Notes under the pieces: generated by a model | Told to the model about the DNA's origin: nothing | The model's database searches: none | Seen by the model: only the letters and a program-made list of their open reading frames with translations | Assembly: GCA_034231615.1 (NCBI GenBank) | Contig: CM067309.1 | Coordinates: forward strand, 26,497,661 to 26,561,660 | DNA: 64,000 nt | Reading direction: 5' to 3' | Origin: Meghimatium bilineatum | Taxonomy: Eukaryota; Mollusca; Gastropoda; Stylommatophora; Philomycidae | In this document: positions 10,632-20,439 of the stretch, piece after piece | Numbering within the stretch: the first letter of the stretch is position 1 | How the letters are laid out: each line of letters starts with the position of its first letter | Translations under genes and position numbers: made by a program

Positions 10632-10722
10632 AGCTAGACCATTTCTTCCTTGGAACAAACACACGTTGAAAGATAGATCACTTCTTCCTTGGAACAAACA
10701 TGTTTACAGCTAGACCACTTTT
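10632..10722. repeat. 38-bp tandem repeat, right part
   Basis: About 2.3 further units of the repeat at 7905-8070 (AGCTAGACCATTTCTTCCTT, AGATAGATCACTTCTTCC, ACAGCTAGACCACTT). It ends in AT-rich sequence. Confidence 0.8.
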
Positions 10723-10773
10723 TGTTTATTGCTAATTATTTATTTTTAACATTATGTTAGTTAATATTTAATA

Positions 10774-10848
10774 CCCCATCGAGGCCAGCTCCTTGGCATG
10801 GAGATGGGGCTTAGTCCAGCCAGCAGAGGCTGGAAACTAAGACTGGCC
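10774..10848 (+). ncRNA. HDV-like self-cleaving ribozyme at the LINE-A 5' end (predicted)
   Basis: The first 75 nt fold into the nested double pseudoknot of hepatitis delta-like ribozymes. P1 (7 bp): 10774-10780 with 10803-10809. P2 (6 bp): 10783-10788 with 10843-10848. P3 (3 bp): 10790-10792 with 10800-10802. P4 (6 bp): 10816-10821 with 10828-10833. J4/2 contains ACTAAGA (10836-10842), with C10837 at the place of the catalytic cytosine of HDV-type ribozymes. Cleavage would fall just before C10774, exactly at the boundary with the target duplication. The copy at 58471 keeps the fold and swaps the P3 pair T-A to A-T. This is read by hand; no folding program or assay was run. Confidence 0.8.
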
Positions 10849-10969
10849 GGGCCCTCCCACATTCGGGCAGGACCACAGTCTTGCCTAGCAAGTAAAGGTG
10901 CTGAAGTCAGCGAAATTTGGCCAGAAGGCGCACCGCAACAATCAGAATGTCATGCATTATCGCACATGA

Positions 10970-11850
10970 ATGTTTATATCTGCATTACCCTGTTATGGTG
11001 CTAACCCTGTGACGACTCACCAGGCAGGAGTAGCAGCGGGCCCTATACCTCGAAAGGGCCCACCCCATACGACTGGAGGTCCTCTTCGATTGCCTTGTGG
11101 AGCCAGGAGGCACAAGAGTAATATCACTGACCAACAAATATTACCAACCAATGAGACATCACTTACAATAATGCACTGGAATGCTGAGGGTGTCAATAGC
11201 AAAATAGATGACTTTAGCAAGAAATTAGAATTAGAAAACACCCTTCTTAAGGAACAGGTCAGCATTTGTTGCATACAAGAGACACCTCAGCAAAGATGAA
11301 GCCTTTAAAATTGCAGGTTATCAGTGCTTTAGAGCTGATCGAATAGACAGAAGAAAAGGAGGTATACTAACTCTAGTCAAAAAATAATATCAGCGCACAT
11401 CAAACTGAGCTATACATAGAAGGAGCAGAATACCAGGTCCTTCAGCTAAAGACCAAGAACACAGACTTCCACCTACTAAATTATTATTGACCAGCCCTGG
11501 ACACAGGCCTTTCCCTGGACACATTACCGTACAGAGGAAGACTGATAGTATGTGGAGATTTTAATAGTCACTCATAAAGCTGGGGTTATGACCACATAGA
11601 TAAAAGAGGAGAAGAACTTGAAAGCTGGCAAGATGACAAATGTCTTCTATTGCTTAGTAAGCCAAAAGATCCTCCAACATACTACTCAAGAGCATGGCAA
11701 ACCACTTCCACGCAAGACTTGGCATTGTACTCAGCAGACCTAACCTAGGAAATCAATAGAACAGTGGGGAAGCAACTTGGAGGTAGCGACCATCGACCAG
11801 TCCTTCTTAGTATTAAAAATGAACTCACATGAAATGAATGTAGCCTTCCA
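10970..11850 (+). pseudogene. LINE-A endonuclease domain (APE type), broken
   Basis: An open stretch from Met at 10970 reaches TIMHWNAEGVNSKIDDF and CCIQET (the Asn and Glu motifs of AP endonuclease-like domains), then shifts frame near 11280. Later frames keep YRGRLIVCGDFNSHS (the GDFN motif, ~11530-11575), GEELESWQDDK and GGSDHRPVLLSI (the SDH motif, ~11780). So the catalytic motif order is complete although the frame is broken. It would nick the target DNA for priming of reverse transcription. Confidence 0.85.
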
Positions 11851-11922
11851 AGATGGAATTATAAAAAAGCAAATTGGGGACTATTTAAACACCGCAGTAG
11901 TGTTTTAGCTGGACAAATAGAT

Positions 11923-13481
11923 ATGGAAGGAAAAGACATTAACGCCATAGTCAAAGAGTTCAATAAATGTATTCATCAAGCTGCCAAGGAAGCAATACCA
12001 AGAGGTGCATGCAAACAATACAAGCCATACTGGAGTGAACAACTAGAACTACTGCAAGAAGAATTAGAAAAAGCACAGACGGAAGTGGAAAATAACCCAA
12101 GCCAGGAACATCACAACAAACATCAACACGCAAAAGCTAAATTCCAAAGAGCCAAACTAGAAGCTAGAAGAAAGAGCTGGAAAGAGAAAACAGAATCCTT
12201 AAATTTTGAAAAGGATGGAAGAACACTGTGGAAACTGGTTAAACAACTAAATGATGAGGGAAAAGGAAGAAGCACAAACATAACACTCATACAGAATGGC
12301 ATAATGATTACAGGAAAGCAAGAAGTAGATAATTTCGCTAGGATATTTGCTCAAGACTGCAATATTGAAATTAGTCCAGAGAAACAGCGTACAGTGCGGA
12401 GCAACCAAAAAAGTACAATGGAACATGCTCAGACTAGAAATCAGTGATGAAACAGCGCAGATGAAATTATGGATACATTGTTCACGTATAGTAATTGGAA
12501 TTAGCGGTCTCTAAACTAAAGCTAAATAAGTCACCAGGTATTGATGAAATATCAAATGAAACGATAAAGAATCTAGGAACAACAGCCAGAAGGAAACTAT
12601 TGGACATCCTAAATATTAGCTGGACTGCTGGAAAAATCTCACAAATCTGGAGAGAATCAATTATGGTCCCTTTGCTTAAACCTAGAAAAGATGGAACAAC
12701 ACCAACTAGCTACAGACCAATTAGTCTTACAAGTTGCATGTGCAAAACAATGGACCAGGGACTAAAATTTCACCTGGAAAGTAGAAAATTCATTGCACCA
12801 CAGCAGGCAGGTTTCAGGCAATGCTACTCCACAGAGCATCAAACCACATACCTCTCACAGGAAATTGAGGATGCTTTCCAAGACAAAAAATCAGTTTTAG
12901 TGGCATGGATTGATTTACAGAAGGCCTTTGATAAAGTATGGAAAGAAGGATTGCTTCAAAAAATGAGAAACTACAAGATATGTGGAAATATGTATAGATG
13001 GACGAAAGCCTTTCTTCACAATAGAAGAGCCAGAGTACAAGTAAATGGCAAAAAAAGTAGGAAAGTATTACTACGACATGGAGTGCCTCAGGGAGGTGTT
13101 CTATCACCCACTCTTTTTCTCATATTTATCAATTATCTAATGGAAGAAATACTCCGTGGAACTAGAGCAGCACTATATGCAGATGACTTAGTTCTATGGT
13201 GCACACATGAGAGTGCCATGGTTGCCACAAAAATGCTTCACAGAGCCATGGACATTTTGACTAATTGGGCTGACAAATGGTGTGTAAGTATCAATATAGA
13301 GAAGTCAGCAACAACCCTTTTTACACTTTCACCAAAACAAAGAGCAAGAAACATCTATGTAAATAAAACTGTCTTAAAGGTAGATGACCAACCCACATAT
13401 CTTGGTGTGACATTTGATGCCGAAATGACATGGAAACATCATATCAGCAACGCAGAAACAGCAAGGCCAGAAGGAATATAG
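11923..13481 (+). pseudogene. LINE-A reverse transcriptase region
   Basis: Two long frames, 11923-12447 (174 residues, linker rich in Lys/Glu) and 12495-13481 (328 residues, RT), are separated by a break. The RT part shows NKSPGIDEISNE, SYRPISLTSCMCK, QQAGFRQCYSTEHQT, motif A AWIDLQKAFDKVW, VPQGGVLSPTLFLIF, the active site ALYADDLVLW (~13170-13200) and PTYLGVTFDAE. The YADD site is intact. A further break at 13481 leads to a thumb-like segment (RNIAILRKLSGTTWGANERI.. HLEYGSTAWS) that runs to about 13657. Confidence 0.92.
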
Positions 13482-13773
13482 CTATACTAAGAAAACTGAG
13501 TGGGACAACTTGGGGAGCTAATGAAAGAATTCTAAACAATGTATACCAACAAGCCATTCGACCACACTTGGAATATGGTTCTACAGCATGGAGTTCATCA
13601 TCAAACACTACACTACAAAACCTAGATAGAGTACAGAACCAATTACAGGCGCAATGAGATCCACACCAATCATAGACATGCCGAATATCGAAGGAATGCA
13701 GTCATTGAAATAGCGTAGAGATGCTAAAATTATAATTCATGGAGAAAAGTTTCTTTCCTACAATAGTCACCCA

Positions 13774-14565
13774 ATGAAGGAAAGATTCCAGAATTTGTCA
13801 CAAGGACGGCTTAAAAGAAGCAGCTTCATACAGCAGGCCAAGCGTCTACGTAGACAGGTATCAGATCTGCCAGAGGTAACAATACCACTGATACCTCAAC
13901 CAGAACACACCCCATGGGAAAAATGGACATGCCTACCAGTGACCATCCAAACAACAGTAGCAGGTGTGCATGGGGATGAACATCAGAATAATCTGCAGAA
14001 AATAGTAGCAGCTCTCAGTTTCCTTGATGATGTTTACCCAAGTGATCTATGGACCAGAGTATATACAGATGGATCAGCACAGAATGCAGTAAAAAATGGA
14101 GGAAGTGGTGTATATGTAGAATACCCAGATGGCACCACTGATACCACTTGTATACCAACAGGGAATTACTGCAACAACTATGACTCTGAAGTCAAAGCTA
14201 TTTATACAGCTGCAGAGAAACTGTTAACATTGGACAGGACCTCACACCCTATTGTAATACTTACAGATGCAAGGTCAGTACTAGAGGCATTACAATCCAT
14301 AAAACTTCCAGAGTTAAAAGAGGTATTGTCCATAGTACAAAATAGGTGTAGAGTTATACTGCAATGGATTCCATCACACTGTGGAATAGCAGGAAATGAG
14401 AGAGCTAATCAACTCGTCAAGGAAGGTGCTAACATGCAACAACCAGATGTACCAATCAGCTATCACCATAAGAAATCCATGATAAAGATACAACGAAAGC
14501 CTAACTTACCTCCACGGGACGACTACCACCTACTTAACAGACAAGAACAGGTCATCATATTTTGA
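13774..14565 (+). pseudogene. LINE-A RNase H domain
   Basis: A 263-residue open frame carries an RNase H1-like domain. The catalytic acids appear as VYTDGSAQNAV (Asp), NNYDSEVKAIYTA (Glu) and ILTDARSVLEAL (Asp). The final motif reads PSHCGIAGNERANQL, with Asn where the family has Asp (GNEKADQL in the copies at 38845 and 63090). The frame ends at a stop (~14563) and resumes after it. The domain would remove RNA from the cDNA hybrid. The Asp-to-Asn change and the flanking breaks argue that it is inactive. Confidence 0.92.
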
Positions 14566-14598
14566 CTGAGAACTGGACACAATAGACTAAACAGCCAT

Positions 14599-14877
14599 AT
14601 GTATACAAAATTTAAAATTGGCACAACAGCAAAGTGTAATTGTGGACAAGCCAACCAGACTTCAGAACATATCCTTCAAGAATGTGCAAACTATGACACA
14701 TTAAGATGCACATACTGGCCTTCTGATACATCAATGAATGTTAAACTTTATGGTACAAAACAAGAAATGGGCACATACTGGCCTTCTGATACATCAATGA
14801 ATGTTAAACTTTATGGTACAAAACAAGAAATGGAAAACACTGTCCAATTTATACAAGAAACAACATTGCAGATATAG
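14599..14877 (+). pseudogene. LINE-A C-terminal Cys/His tail with 63-bp duplication
   Basis: The 92-residue frame contains CNCGQANQTSEHILQEC, a C-x-C..H..C motif found after RNase H in I-like LINEs. The segment YWPSDTSMNVKLYGTKQEM is present twice because of an almost exact 63-bp tandem duplication (14708-14770 and 14771-14833). Copies at 39230 and 63200 have it once, so the duplication is private to this copy. Confidence 0.9.
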
Positions 14878-15009
14878 ACATTATTAGCGAACGAAAGAAG
14901 AAGAAAAAGAAGTATTTAATAGTATACTTTTCACTTTATGTAGTATTTTTCAAGTGATATAATGGGATTTGTACAACTAATCAAGAACACAAATACAGCT
15001 AATCACAAC

Positions 15010-15760
15010 ACTTATATTTAAATGCGCAAAAATACAAAAAGCATGTCAACAGATATAACAACACAACAACCACAAATCAGAATAAAAAATACCGAGACAG
15101 AGTGTGTGGATAAATTTGAATACTTAGGAGCAAACATTAACAGTGCAGGAGACTGCATAGCAAAGATAAGAAAGAGATTGGCAATGGCATATTGTAAAAT
15201 AGCATGTTTTAAAAACATATGAAAAAAAAAAAATAGAAATGCAACTGCTAATGCTGAGAACTTTTATTTTTCCGGTTGCAACATACAGCTGTGAAACATA
15301 GACCCTAAATAAAACAGCGGCAAAGAGGATCAACACCTTTGAGATTAAATACTACAGAAAGATACTTAGTATATCATGGAAGGAAAATAAAAGAGAAACT
15401 CAGATATTATAAAACAGATATAGACATGTTTCAAGTGAACGAAAGAAGAAGATATAAACACATTAAAGATTCCAGAATGTTGGTTACTAAACACAATAGC
15501 AAAAAGAAAACTACACCTGTTAGGTCATATAAAGAGACACAACTATTCAGAAAGACAAATAATGAAGGGCAGAGCACCTGGTAGGAGAAAGGGCAGACAA
15601 AGAAAATAATGGGCTGACAACAAAAAAGATAACATGAATATGTCATTGGAAAACGCAAGCCCAAGACAGAGAAGGGTTCGGGGAGTTCAATGGGAAGACA
15701 ACATTTGGGAGAGTGACTTAAGACATGTTGTTTACGATCAGAAAACAACAATGGCAACCA
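15010..15760 (+). pseudogene. LINE family F, C-terminal RT relic
   Basis: Frames with shifts read VDKFEYLGANINSAGDC, RKRLAMAYCKIACF, FIFPVATYSCET, KRINTFEIKYYRKIL, LLNTIAKRKLHLLGHIKRH, GRRKGRQRK, and NMSLENASPRQRRV. This is the segment after the RT active site of an RTE-like element. A 40-bp piece of LINE A is inserted at 15414-15453. Related copies lie at 52440-52910 (plus) and 58905-59230 (minus). Confidence 0.8.
15414..15453 (+). mobile_element. 40-bp LINE-A 3' end insertion
   Basis: ACAGATATAGACATGTTTCA, then AGTGAACGAAAGAAGAAG, is the exact 3' end of family A, also seen at 39410-39451. It interrupts the LINE F frame between RETQIL and the WLLNTI block. TATAAA on both sides suggests a 6-bp target duplication. 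It is an extreme 5' truncation. Confidence 0.75.
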
Positions 15761-15929
15761 CCATTACCGGCAGGGCTAAATTTAGAATTTGTATTTACAT
15801 AGAAACAATAAAGGATATCAATTTTATCTACATGACCATGTGTGAATCTGACGAGAACAGCCGTTACGGTAATGAATATATAGCGACCGATTTCTGGTCA
15901 ATTTTGATCAATTAATATCAATTTTGAGT

Positions 15930-16370
15930 TTTTAATTCTCAGCAATAGAAGAAAATTTTCTGAGTTAGGGACGCCCAGGATGTTATGTCGATGTTGACAT
16001 TCTTCATAGACACTTTGAGAGAGTCCTTGAAGTGGTTCTTCTATCAACTTCTACCTGCAAGCTATTTTCCCCCTTAGGTAGCTCACCATACATCAGCTTT
16101 TTTGGGATGCATTTGTCAGACACGCACACATGTTGGTCGATCTCAATTGGGTTCTTTTCAGCATTGTATAAACGCTGGAATATTAGTTCTAGTGAGGACT
16201 TCAGTATTAGTTACTTTATCTTGCCATTCTATTATCTGATAAATAAGTAAATACAGAATGTGTGGAAATTAAAACACTGTGGCATCTCTGATGTGCACTG
16301 TCCAGGTTTCAGAAGCATAAAGCAAGATAGTGAGCACAATATAGCTGTCACCAATAAAATTGTAAGATGG
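15930..16370 (-). pseudogene. LINE family C-like C-terminal fragment
   Basis: The minus strand gives LTILLYASETWTVH, EWQDKVTNTEVLTRTNIPAF, HPKKLMYGELPKGENS and ITSWAS-like blocks broken by stops. These match the order of the C-terminal part of family C (LLYAVSSRTIYA, RWQDRVPETEIL, KRLFYGEM), but the sequence is clearly diverged, so it is a sister family. Confidence 0.65.
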
Positions 16371-16879
16371 AAAAATAACTTGTAATAATATTATTTCTCA
16401 GAATTCAGAGCACTGTCGATAATGAGTTCATATTCTTCATCATAGGTTGTTAAAATACATATCAATATTTCATTATTCTTATCAGGGCCTATAACTTTTG
16501 TAAAAGGGCTACTTAACTCATTCCAGACCAATACACAATATAAATTTCTACAGGACCAATTGCCAAATTATCGGTTTTGATTTTCGGTCGATCATATATT
16601 GAACAGTTATATTTCATTTTGGCGTGTACATGTTTTTATGTTAACTCCATAACATCCTAGATACGTTCACTTCCATTTTAATATCTTAGAATGAAGCGTG
16701 TGTTTTAAAAAAGTGATTTTTATAAACTTTATTTCTTTATTTCTGAAAAAATTACAACACCAACCCCTTCCAGATACAGTGCAAAACATGCTATAGCTAT
16801 GTTTCTGAGCTTGCTAATTAGTGAATTGGATACTGATGATTAGATAGTGAGTTTGTTTGTTTATTTGTTTTGCGTTAGC
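16371..16879. other. Unassigned AT-rich spacer
   Basis: I see no coding frame, repeat or transposon end here; only low-complexity AT-rich sequence. Confidence 0.5.
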
Positions 16880-17940
16880 TCCATTGTTACCATCACGGAT
16901 ATCCGTGCGATTTCCGCCGGGAGCATGATTACGTTGTGCCACCGTTATGCGCCTTGTAAGCCTAGCACATCCGATTTCGGCATGCCTTGACAATTCGGGT
17001 GGGCTACCCTTAGCCTGTGACAGCCTCTATATCTGTTTCCAGGCACGCGTAGTGGCGACTCTTCGCCCAGACGATTTTTGCACTCGTCTGACTCGCACAA
17101 GGTGTTCCACTGTCTATGAACTTGCCTCGTGTAATTGGACGTGCTGTGCCTGTGCTCATTGGGTACTGAACCGTTTCTCATCCGTGAGCCTAGTTCCTTA
17201 AGGGGAAGAACTCAACAGAGGAGTTGGACCCTGGCTCTTTCACCCGCTTAGCCGAGGTGTCATTCACCGACATCGTGTACCCCGTGTTCGAGTTCGAGTC
17301 TCACACCACGCGTTTGAGAGCAAGGCGTTCTCGAGCTGAGCATCTTTGTCCCAATAGCGCCTGAGCCCATCAGGCACTGAACCCTTTCTCTCTGCAAGTG
17401 TACTTCCGGTATAGGAAACCTTGACAGTAGAGTTGGGCCAGGACTACCATCGTTGTCCCTTTCTTGCCTAAGCCCATCGGGTACAGAACCCTTTCTCTTC
17501 GCGAGCATATTTCCGGTTTAGGAAGGCTCGACATTAGAGTTGGATTAGGTCTTCTTGCTTTACCAAACGCCAATGAATGGGTCTGGGTCTCTGCCAGTAA
17601 GGAACACAGGTAACTAGAAGCTCGTCTCGAGCTGACGGAGCTTGTAGTTCCCCTTTCCTAGGGACTTTTCACTTTCTATTTGCAGTTCGCGCTGCCCTCT
17701 AGCGCTGTTCTGCCCTTTCATTGTTTCATTGTACTCGGTATGAAATCTATTTGTCTCTCGCCGTGCATATACCTTTACGTGCATTTTACATTGGACGCCC
17801 CTCCAATGTTCGGACTGGACTGACTAGCTTCACTGTATGTCGACAGTGTCGCTATATGTGGTGATGCTGGTGGTGTCGGAGATATTTCTGTCTCTTGTGC
17901 AGTCAAATCTCTTTCCATCTGCTACCTCCACATTCTCGGA
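16880..17940. repeat. GC-rich island with degenerate internal repeats
   Basis: This ~1-kb block is visibly richer in G+C and CpG than its surroundings. Three imperfect repeats start near 17147, 17361 and 17466, each with GCCTxxGCxCATxxGGxACxGAACC then TTTCTC and a TTCCGGTxTAGGAA-like stretch. On the minus strand the repeats align as peptides (ERVQCLMGSG, ERVLYPMGLG, ETVQYPMSTG), but no long frame exists. A 14-bp palindrome CACGGATATCCGTG lies at 16894-16907. It could be a satellite or the non-coding end of a larger element. Origin unknown. Confidence 0.55.
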
Positions 17941-18095
17941 CACGATCCCCAAATGATTTGGCCAGAATCAGCTCGAGCCGCTGTATTTCTGTTTCCAGGG
18001 TGCACCGCGTGGAGGTACATTTGGGATCTTGGTTATCTGCTAACCCTGGGTCCGCCTAGAGCAATGCGTTCCCTTTGCACCCCCCAGATAGTGAG
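17860..18095 (-). repeat. Dispersed repeat R1, copy 1
   Basis: The minus strand matches 55508-55745 (plus) over about 230 bp: GGTGCAAAGGG, CCCAGGGTTAGCAGATAAC, AAGATCC, GTACCT, GGTGCACCCTG, AAACAGAAATA and GTAGATGGAA-like blocks in the same order. The two copies have opposite orientations 37 kb apart. The class is unknown; it borders the GC-rich island on one side and the piggyBac relic on the other. Confidence 0.7.
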
Positions 18096-18189
18096 TGATT
18101 GTAGGCCTAAAGTGGACTTGCCAAAAAATAAGAAATCAAAGCAGTCTGGCTTAGGTTTTATTTAAAATTTAGCAATTCTTGCATCAGAT

Positions 18190-19330
18190 CAAGGAATGTC
18201 AGTTCCTCTGAAGAAGCATCCAATAGTAGTGATGAATCTACTGATTCAGAGGATTGAACAGGTACTTCTAGGCCTACTAATGCTACAGGTAGGTCTATGA
18301 ATAAAAATTAAACAAATGGACAACCTAGGCCTAAGATTAATGCTGTGGCGTGAAGCCCTGGAAGAAGAGAGTGTAGAAGTACCAGGTATCTAACTTCAGC
18401 CACATATATTCTGGCAGAAAACTTGACCTTCCAGCCTCACCTCTCCAGTGTTTGCTATTCTTTATGACAGAACCAATAATTGGCAATTTAATAACAAATG
18501 TCAATGCTCAGCAGAAATTGAAAATGAGTATACCCCGAAGGAAATATTCTACCTGTTATAAATGGACTCCACTTCACTGAAATATTTTTAGAAAGTTTCT
18601 CATCACCCTGAAAAACATGGGTTTGGACCCCAAACATTCTATAAAAGAATTTCGTTCCATAAAAAGACCCTGGTTTGGATCAATTTTCAACAGGACTAAA
18701 TATTAATTGATTTACAAATCAATACTTCATGTGGTTGGTGCACAAGGGTCATAAGGTAAAATAGAGCCATTCATAAATGAATTAATTGTGAGCTTTCAGA
18801 ATGCATTCTATCCTTCTGAAAAAATATGCATAGATGAGATGGTTATAGGTCACAAGAGCAAGTTTAGGCATTTTAAAAATACCTTATAAAGTCATATGGA
18901 CTTTGCGACTCCATTAGAGGATATGTTTTCAACATGATGGTATATTTTGGTGCCGACACAACCTACAGGCTGCAAACTGACACAAAGTCTACCCATGCTG
19001 TCAAAATCTTTGACAAACTACTAGAAGGCATCACAGAACTTTTGTTTGCTGACAGGTATTATTCTTCATTACCTCTTGTCCAGTTTCTGCGGCAGAGAAA
19101 CCAACATTATACTGGAACTCTCAATGCGAACAGACAAAGGTTTTCTTTCCACCAGAAATAAAGAATAAGAAAATAATTATCAATGAACCAAAATGGTTTA
19201 TAAATCATGAAGATAAAGTTATGAGTGTCAGCTGGAGAGAAAAGAAATCTAAGAAGCCTTGCCAACTGGTAACATGTGAAATTAGAATTGAGGGTAGGAA
19301 TGAAGTCCGAAAAACATCATCCATTCATAG
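18190..19330 (+). pseudogene. piggyBac-like transposase relic
   Basis: Interrupted plus-strand frames follow the piggyBac (DDE_Tnp_1_7) order: EYTPKEIFYLL, NAFYPSEKICIDEMVIGHKSKF (the IDEM catalytic block, ~18810-18870), a 75-residue open part with LLEGITELLFADRYYSSLPL (for FTDNFYTS) and HYTGTLNANRQ, then VMSVSWREKKSKKPCQLVTC (for the WRDKK..KP block). At FADRYYSS the catalytic Asp is kept. Stops and shifts are frequent, and no TTAA-flanked terminal repeats were found. Confidence 0.8.
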
Positions 19331-19469
19331 TTAAAATATGTCAATATATGGATGTGATAGATGATTGTCTATTATGGGAACCACACAAGAAAGATAGTCG
19401 TGGTGGAAAGAAGTATTTATGTGGTGTTAGAAATAACACAACTGAACGCCCACATTTTATAGATACTGA

Positions 19470-19505
<36 letters not shown>
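19470..19505. repeat. (TA)n microsatellite
   Basis: An uninterrupted TA tract of about 36 bp between the piggyBac relic and a family C LINE 3' UTR. Confidence 0.95.
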
Positions 19506-19506
<1 letters not shown>

Positions 19507-19519
19507 CAATAGAACTTTC

Positions 19520-19660
19520 CGTGCACGAATTGGCCTCATCGGGCATCTACGAACTCACAAATCAAATTAGATAATTACCAATTTTAATTTTTTTTTCATC
19601 GCATTTATTATTTTTTTATGCCATCCTCATCTTCGCTTGCGAAGGAGGAACATCATCATA
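19520..19660 (+). mobile_element. LINE family C 3' UTR fragment
   Basis: GAATTGGCCTCATCGGGCAT, CTACGAACTCACAAATCAAA and GCCATCCTCATCTTCGCTTG, ending in ATCATCAT, match the family C 3' UTR seen reversed at 3527-3665. No coding part is attached: a strongly 5'-truncated copy. Confidence 0.75.
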
Positions 19661-19683
19661 TATATACATATATATATACATTC

Positions 19684-20227
19684 ATTTTCCTTTTGTGCTG
19701 AAGTTAGCACATAGGGCAGATCTCTTCAATTCTGTCTGTTCAAAGCTATTCTGTGCAGTTCTTGAATAGTATGAATATTGATTGTTTTACTTTCTCTAAG
19801 TATTGTTCTTCTGAGTGTTTCTTTTGGTCTACCCCTATCTCTTTTGCCTTTAGGTATCCATTCAAGAGATTGGTGGTGTATTCTATTGATGTCTGCGTGT
19901 AGGACATGCCGATGTAGAACCAACAGCGTTTTCTGATAACATCTGTGATGAAATTTTGATGTGTCTCTTCTCTGATTTTATCATTCAATTTGAATTCACT
20001 CCAATGGGTGTTAGTTATCCTACGAAGACATTTGTTCTCAAAACTCAGTAATTTCTTTTCTGAAGATAAAGAGCTTTTCCAGCTCTCAGATCAATATGAT
20101 AGCACCGGAATAACGCAGGAATTAAATAAGCTTATTTTCGTGCATGTGCTGATTGACTTTGACCTCCAGATATTAGACAGTCTGTTAAAGGCACTTGATG
20201 CTAGTGCAAAGCGAGTTATAATTTCTT
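19684..20227 (-). pseudogene. LINE family D, 3' end
   Basis: The minus strand is closely similar to 54320-54866 (plus): SNEFKLNDKIREETHQNF, ITDVIRKRCW, HHQSLEWIPKGKRDRGRPKE, TLRRTILRES and a stop followed by ATGAATG and (TA)n. Only scattered substitutions and small indels separate the two copies, so family D moved recently. It sits next to TA tracts at 19655-19682, as the 53-55 kb copies do. Confidence 0.85.
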
Positions 20228-20439
20228 TAATAAAGTAAATGTGTTAGGTAAACTGTCCAAAAAAAACTGTCAATACTGCATTTTACCAATTCAGGCGTTG
20301 CAGGGAGGGGATTGAATAGCTGTGTGATAAAGGCCGCATGCTCTTGCTGTCGCCACGTCATGTACAGGGTGAGTTCTTTAATTTACCCTCAGACAGAAAA
20401 AAACCCAGTCCTTACCAGGGATTGAACTCTAGACCTCCA
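20228..20439. other. Unassigned segment with a tRNA B-box-like motif
   Basis: No coding frame is visible. On the minus strand GTCTAGAGTTCAATCCCTGG resembles a pol III B box, but no matching A box or tRNA fold was found, so a SINE origin is only possible. Confidence 0.25.

Larger units (their letters stand above)
8063..10639 (+). mobile_element. hAT DNA transposon with 8-bp target duplication
   Basis: The element spans 8071-10631. Its ends are inverted (TAGGTATGTCAAAC left; TAGGCATGTCAAAC on the opposite strand at right). The flanks are AGCTAGAC at 8063-8070 and 10632-10639, the 8-bp duplication size of hAT elements. Because AGCTAGAC is also part of the host tandem repeat, the duplication alone is weak, but removing the element restores an intact repeat unit. 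It encodes a broken transposase and carries a nested retroposon (9651-10251). Confidence 0.85.
10765..14921 (+). mobile_element. LINE family A, full-length copy with 9-bp target duplication
   Basis: The element spans 10774-14912 (4139 bp) between exact direct repeats TATTTAATA (10765-10773 and 14913-14921). It begins CCCCATCGAGGCCAGC and ends in GAAAGAAGAAG followed by A/G-rich repeats. The order is an HDV-like ribozyme, a 5' UTR, APE-type endonuclease, reverse transcriptase, RNase H and a Cys/His tail, all in one translation direction. Frameshifts and stops break it. The architecture, with RNase H after RT, fits the I/Ingi/Nimb group of LINEs; the exact clade needs a phylogeny. Other family A copies: 20440-21190, 38845-39451, 58471-58712, 63090-64000, and a 40-bp tail at 15414-15453. 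Confidence 0.93.

Noticed and set aside
12814-13107. 97-residue antisense ORF inside the LINE-A RT
   Set aside because: It is a shadow of the RT frame, which has the conserved motifs on the plus strand.
16945-17573. Minus-strand ORFs in the GC-rich island as a host gene
   Set aside because: The frames overlap, are short and lack domains or splice borders; only internal repeat similarity is visible.
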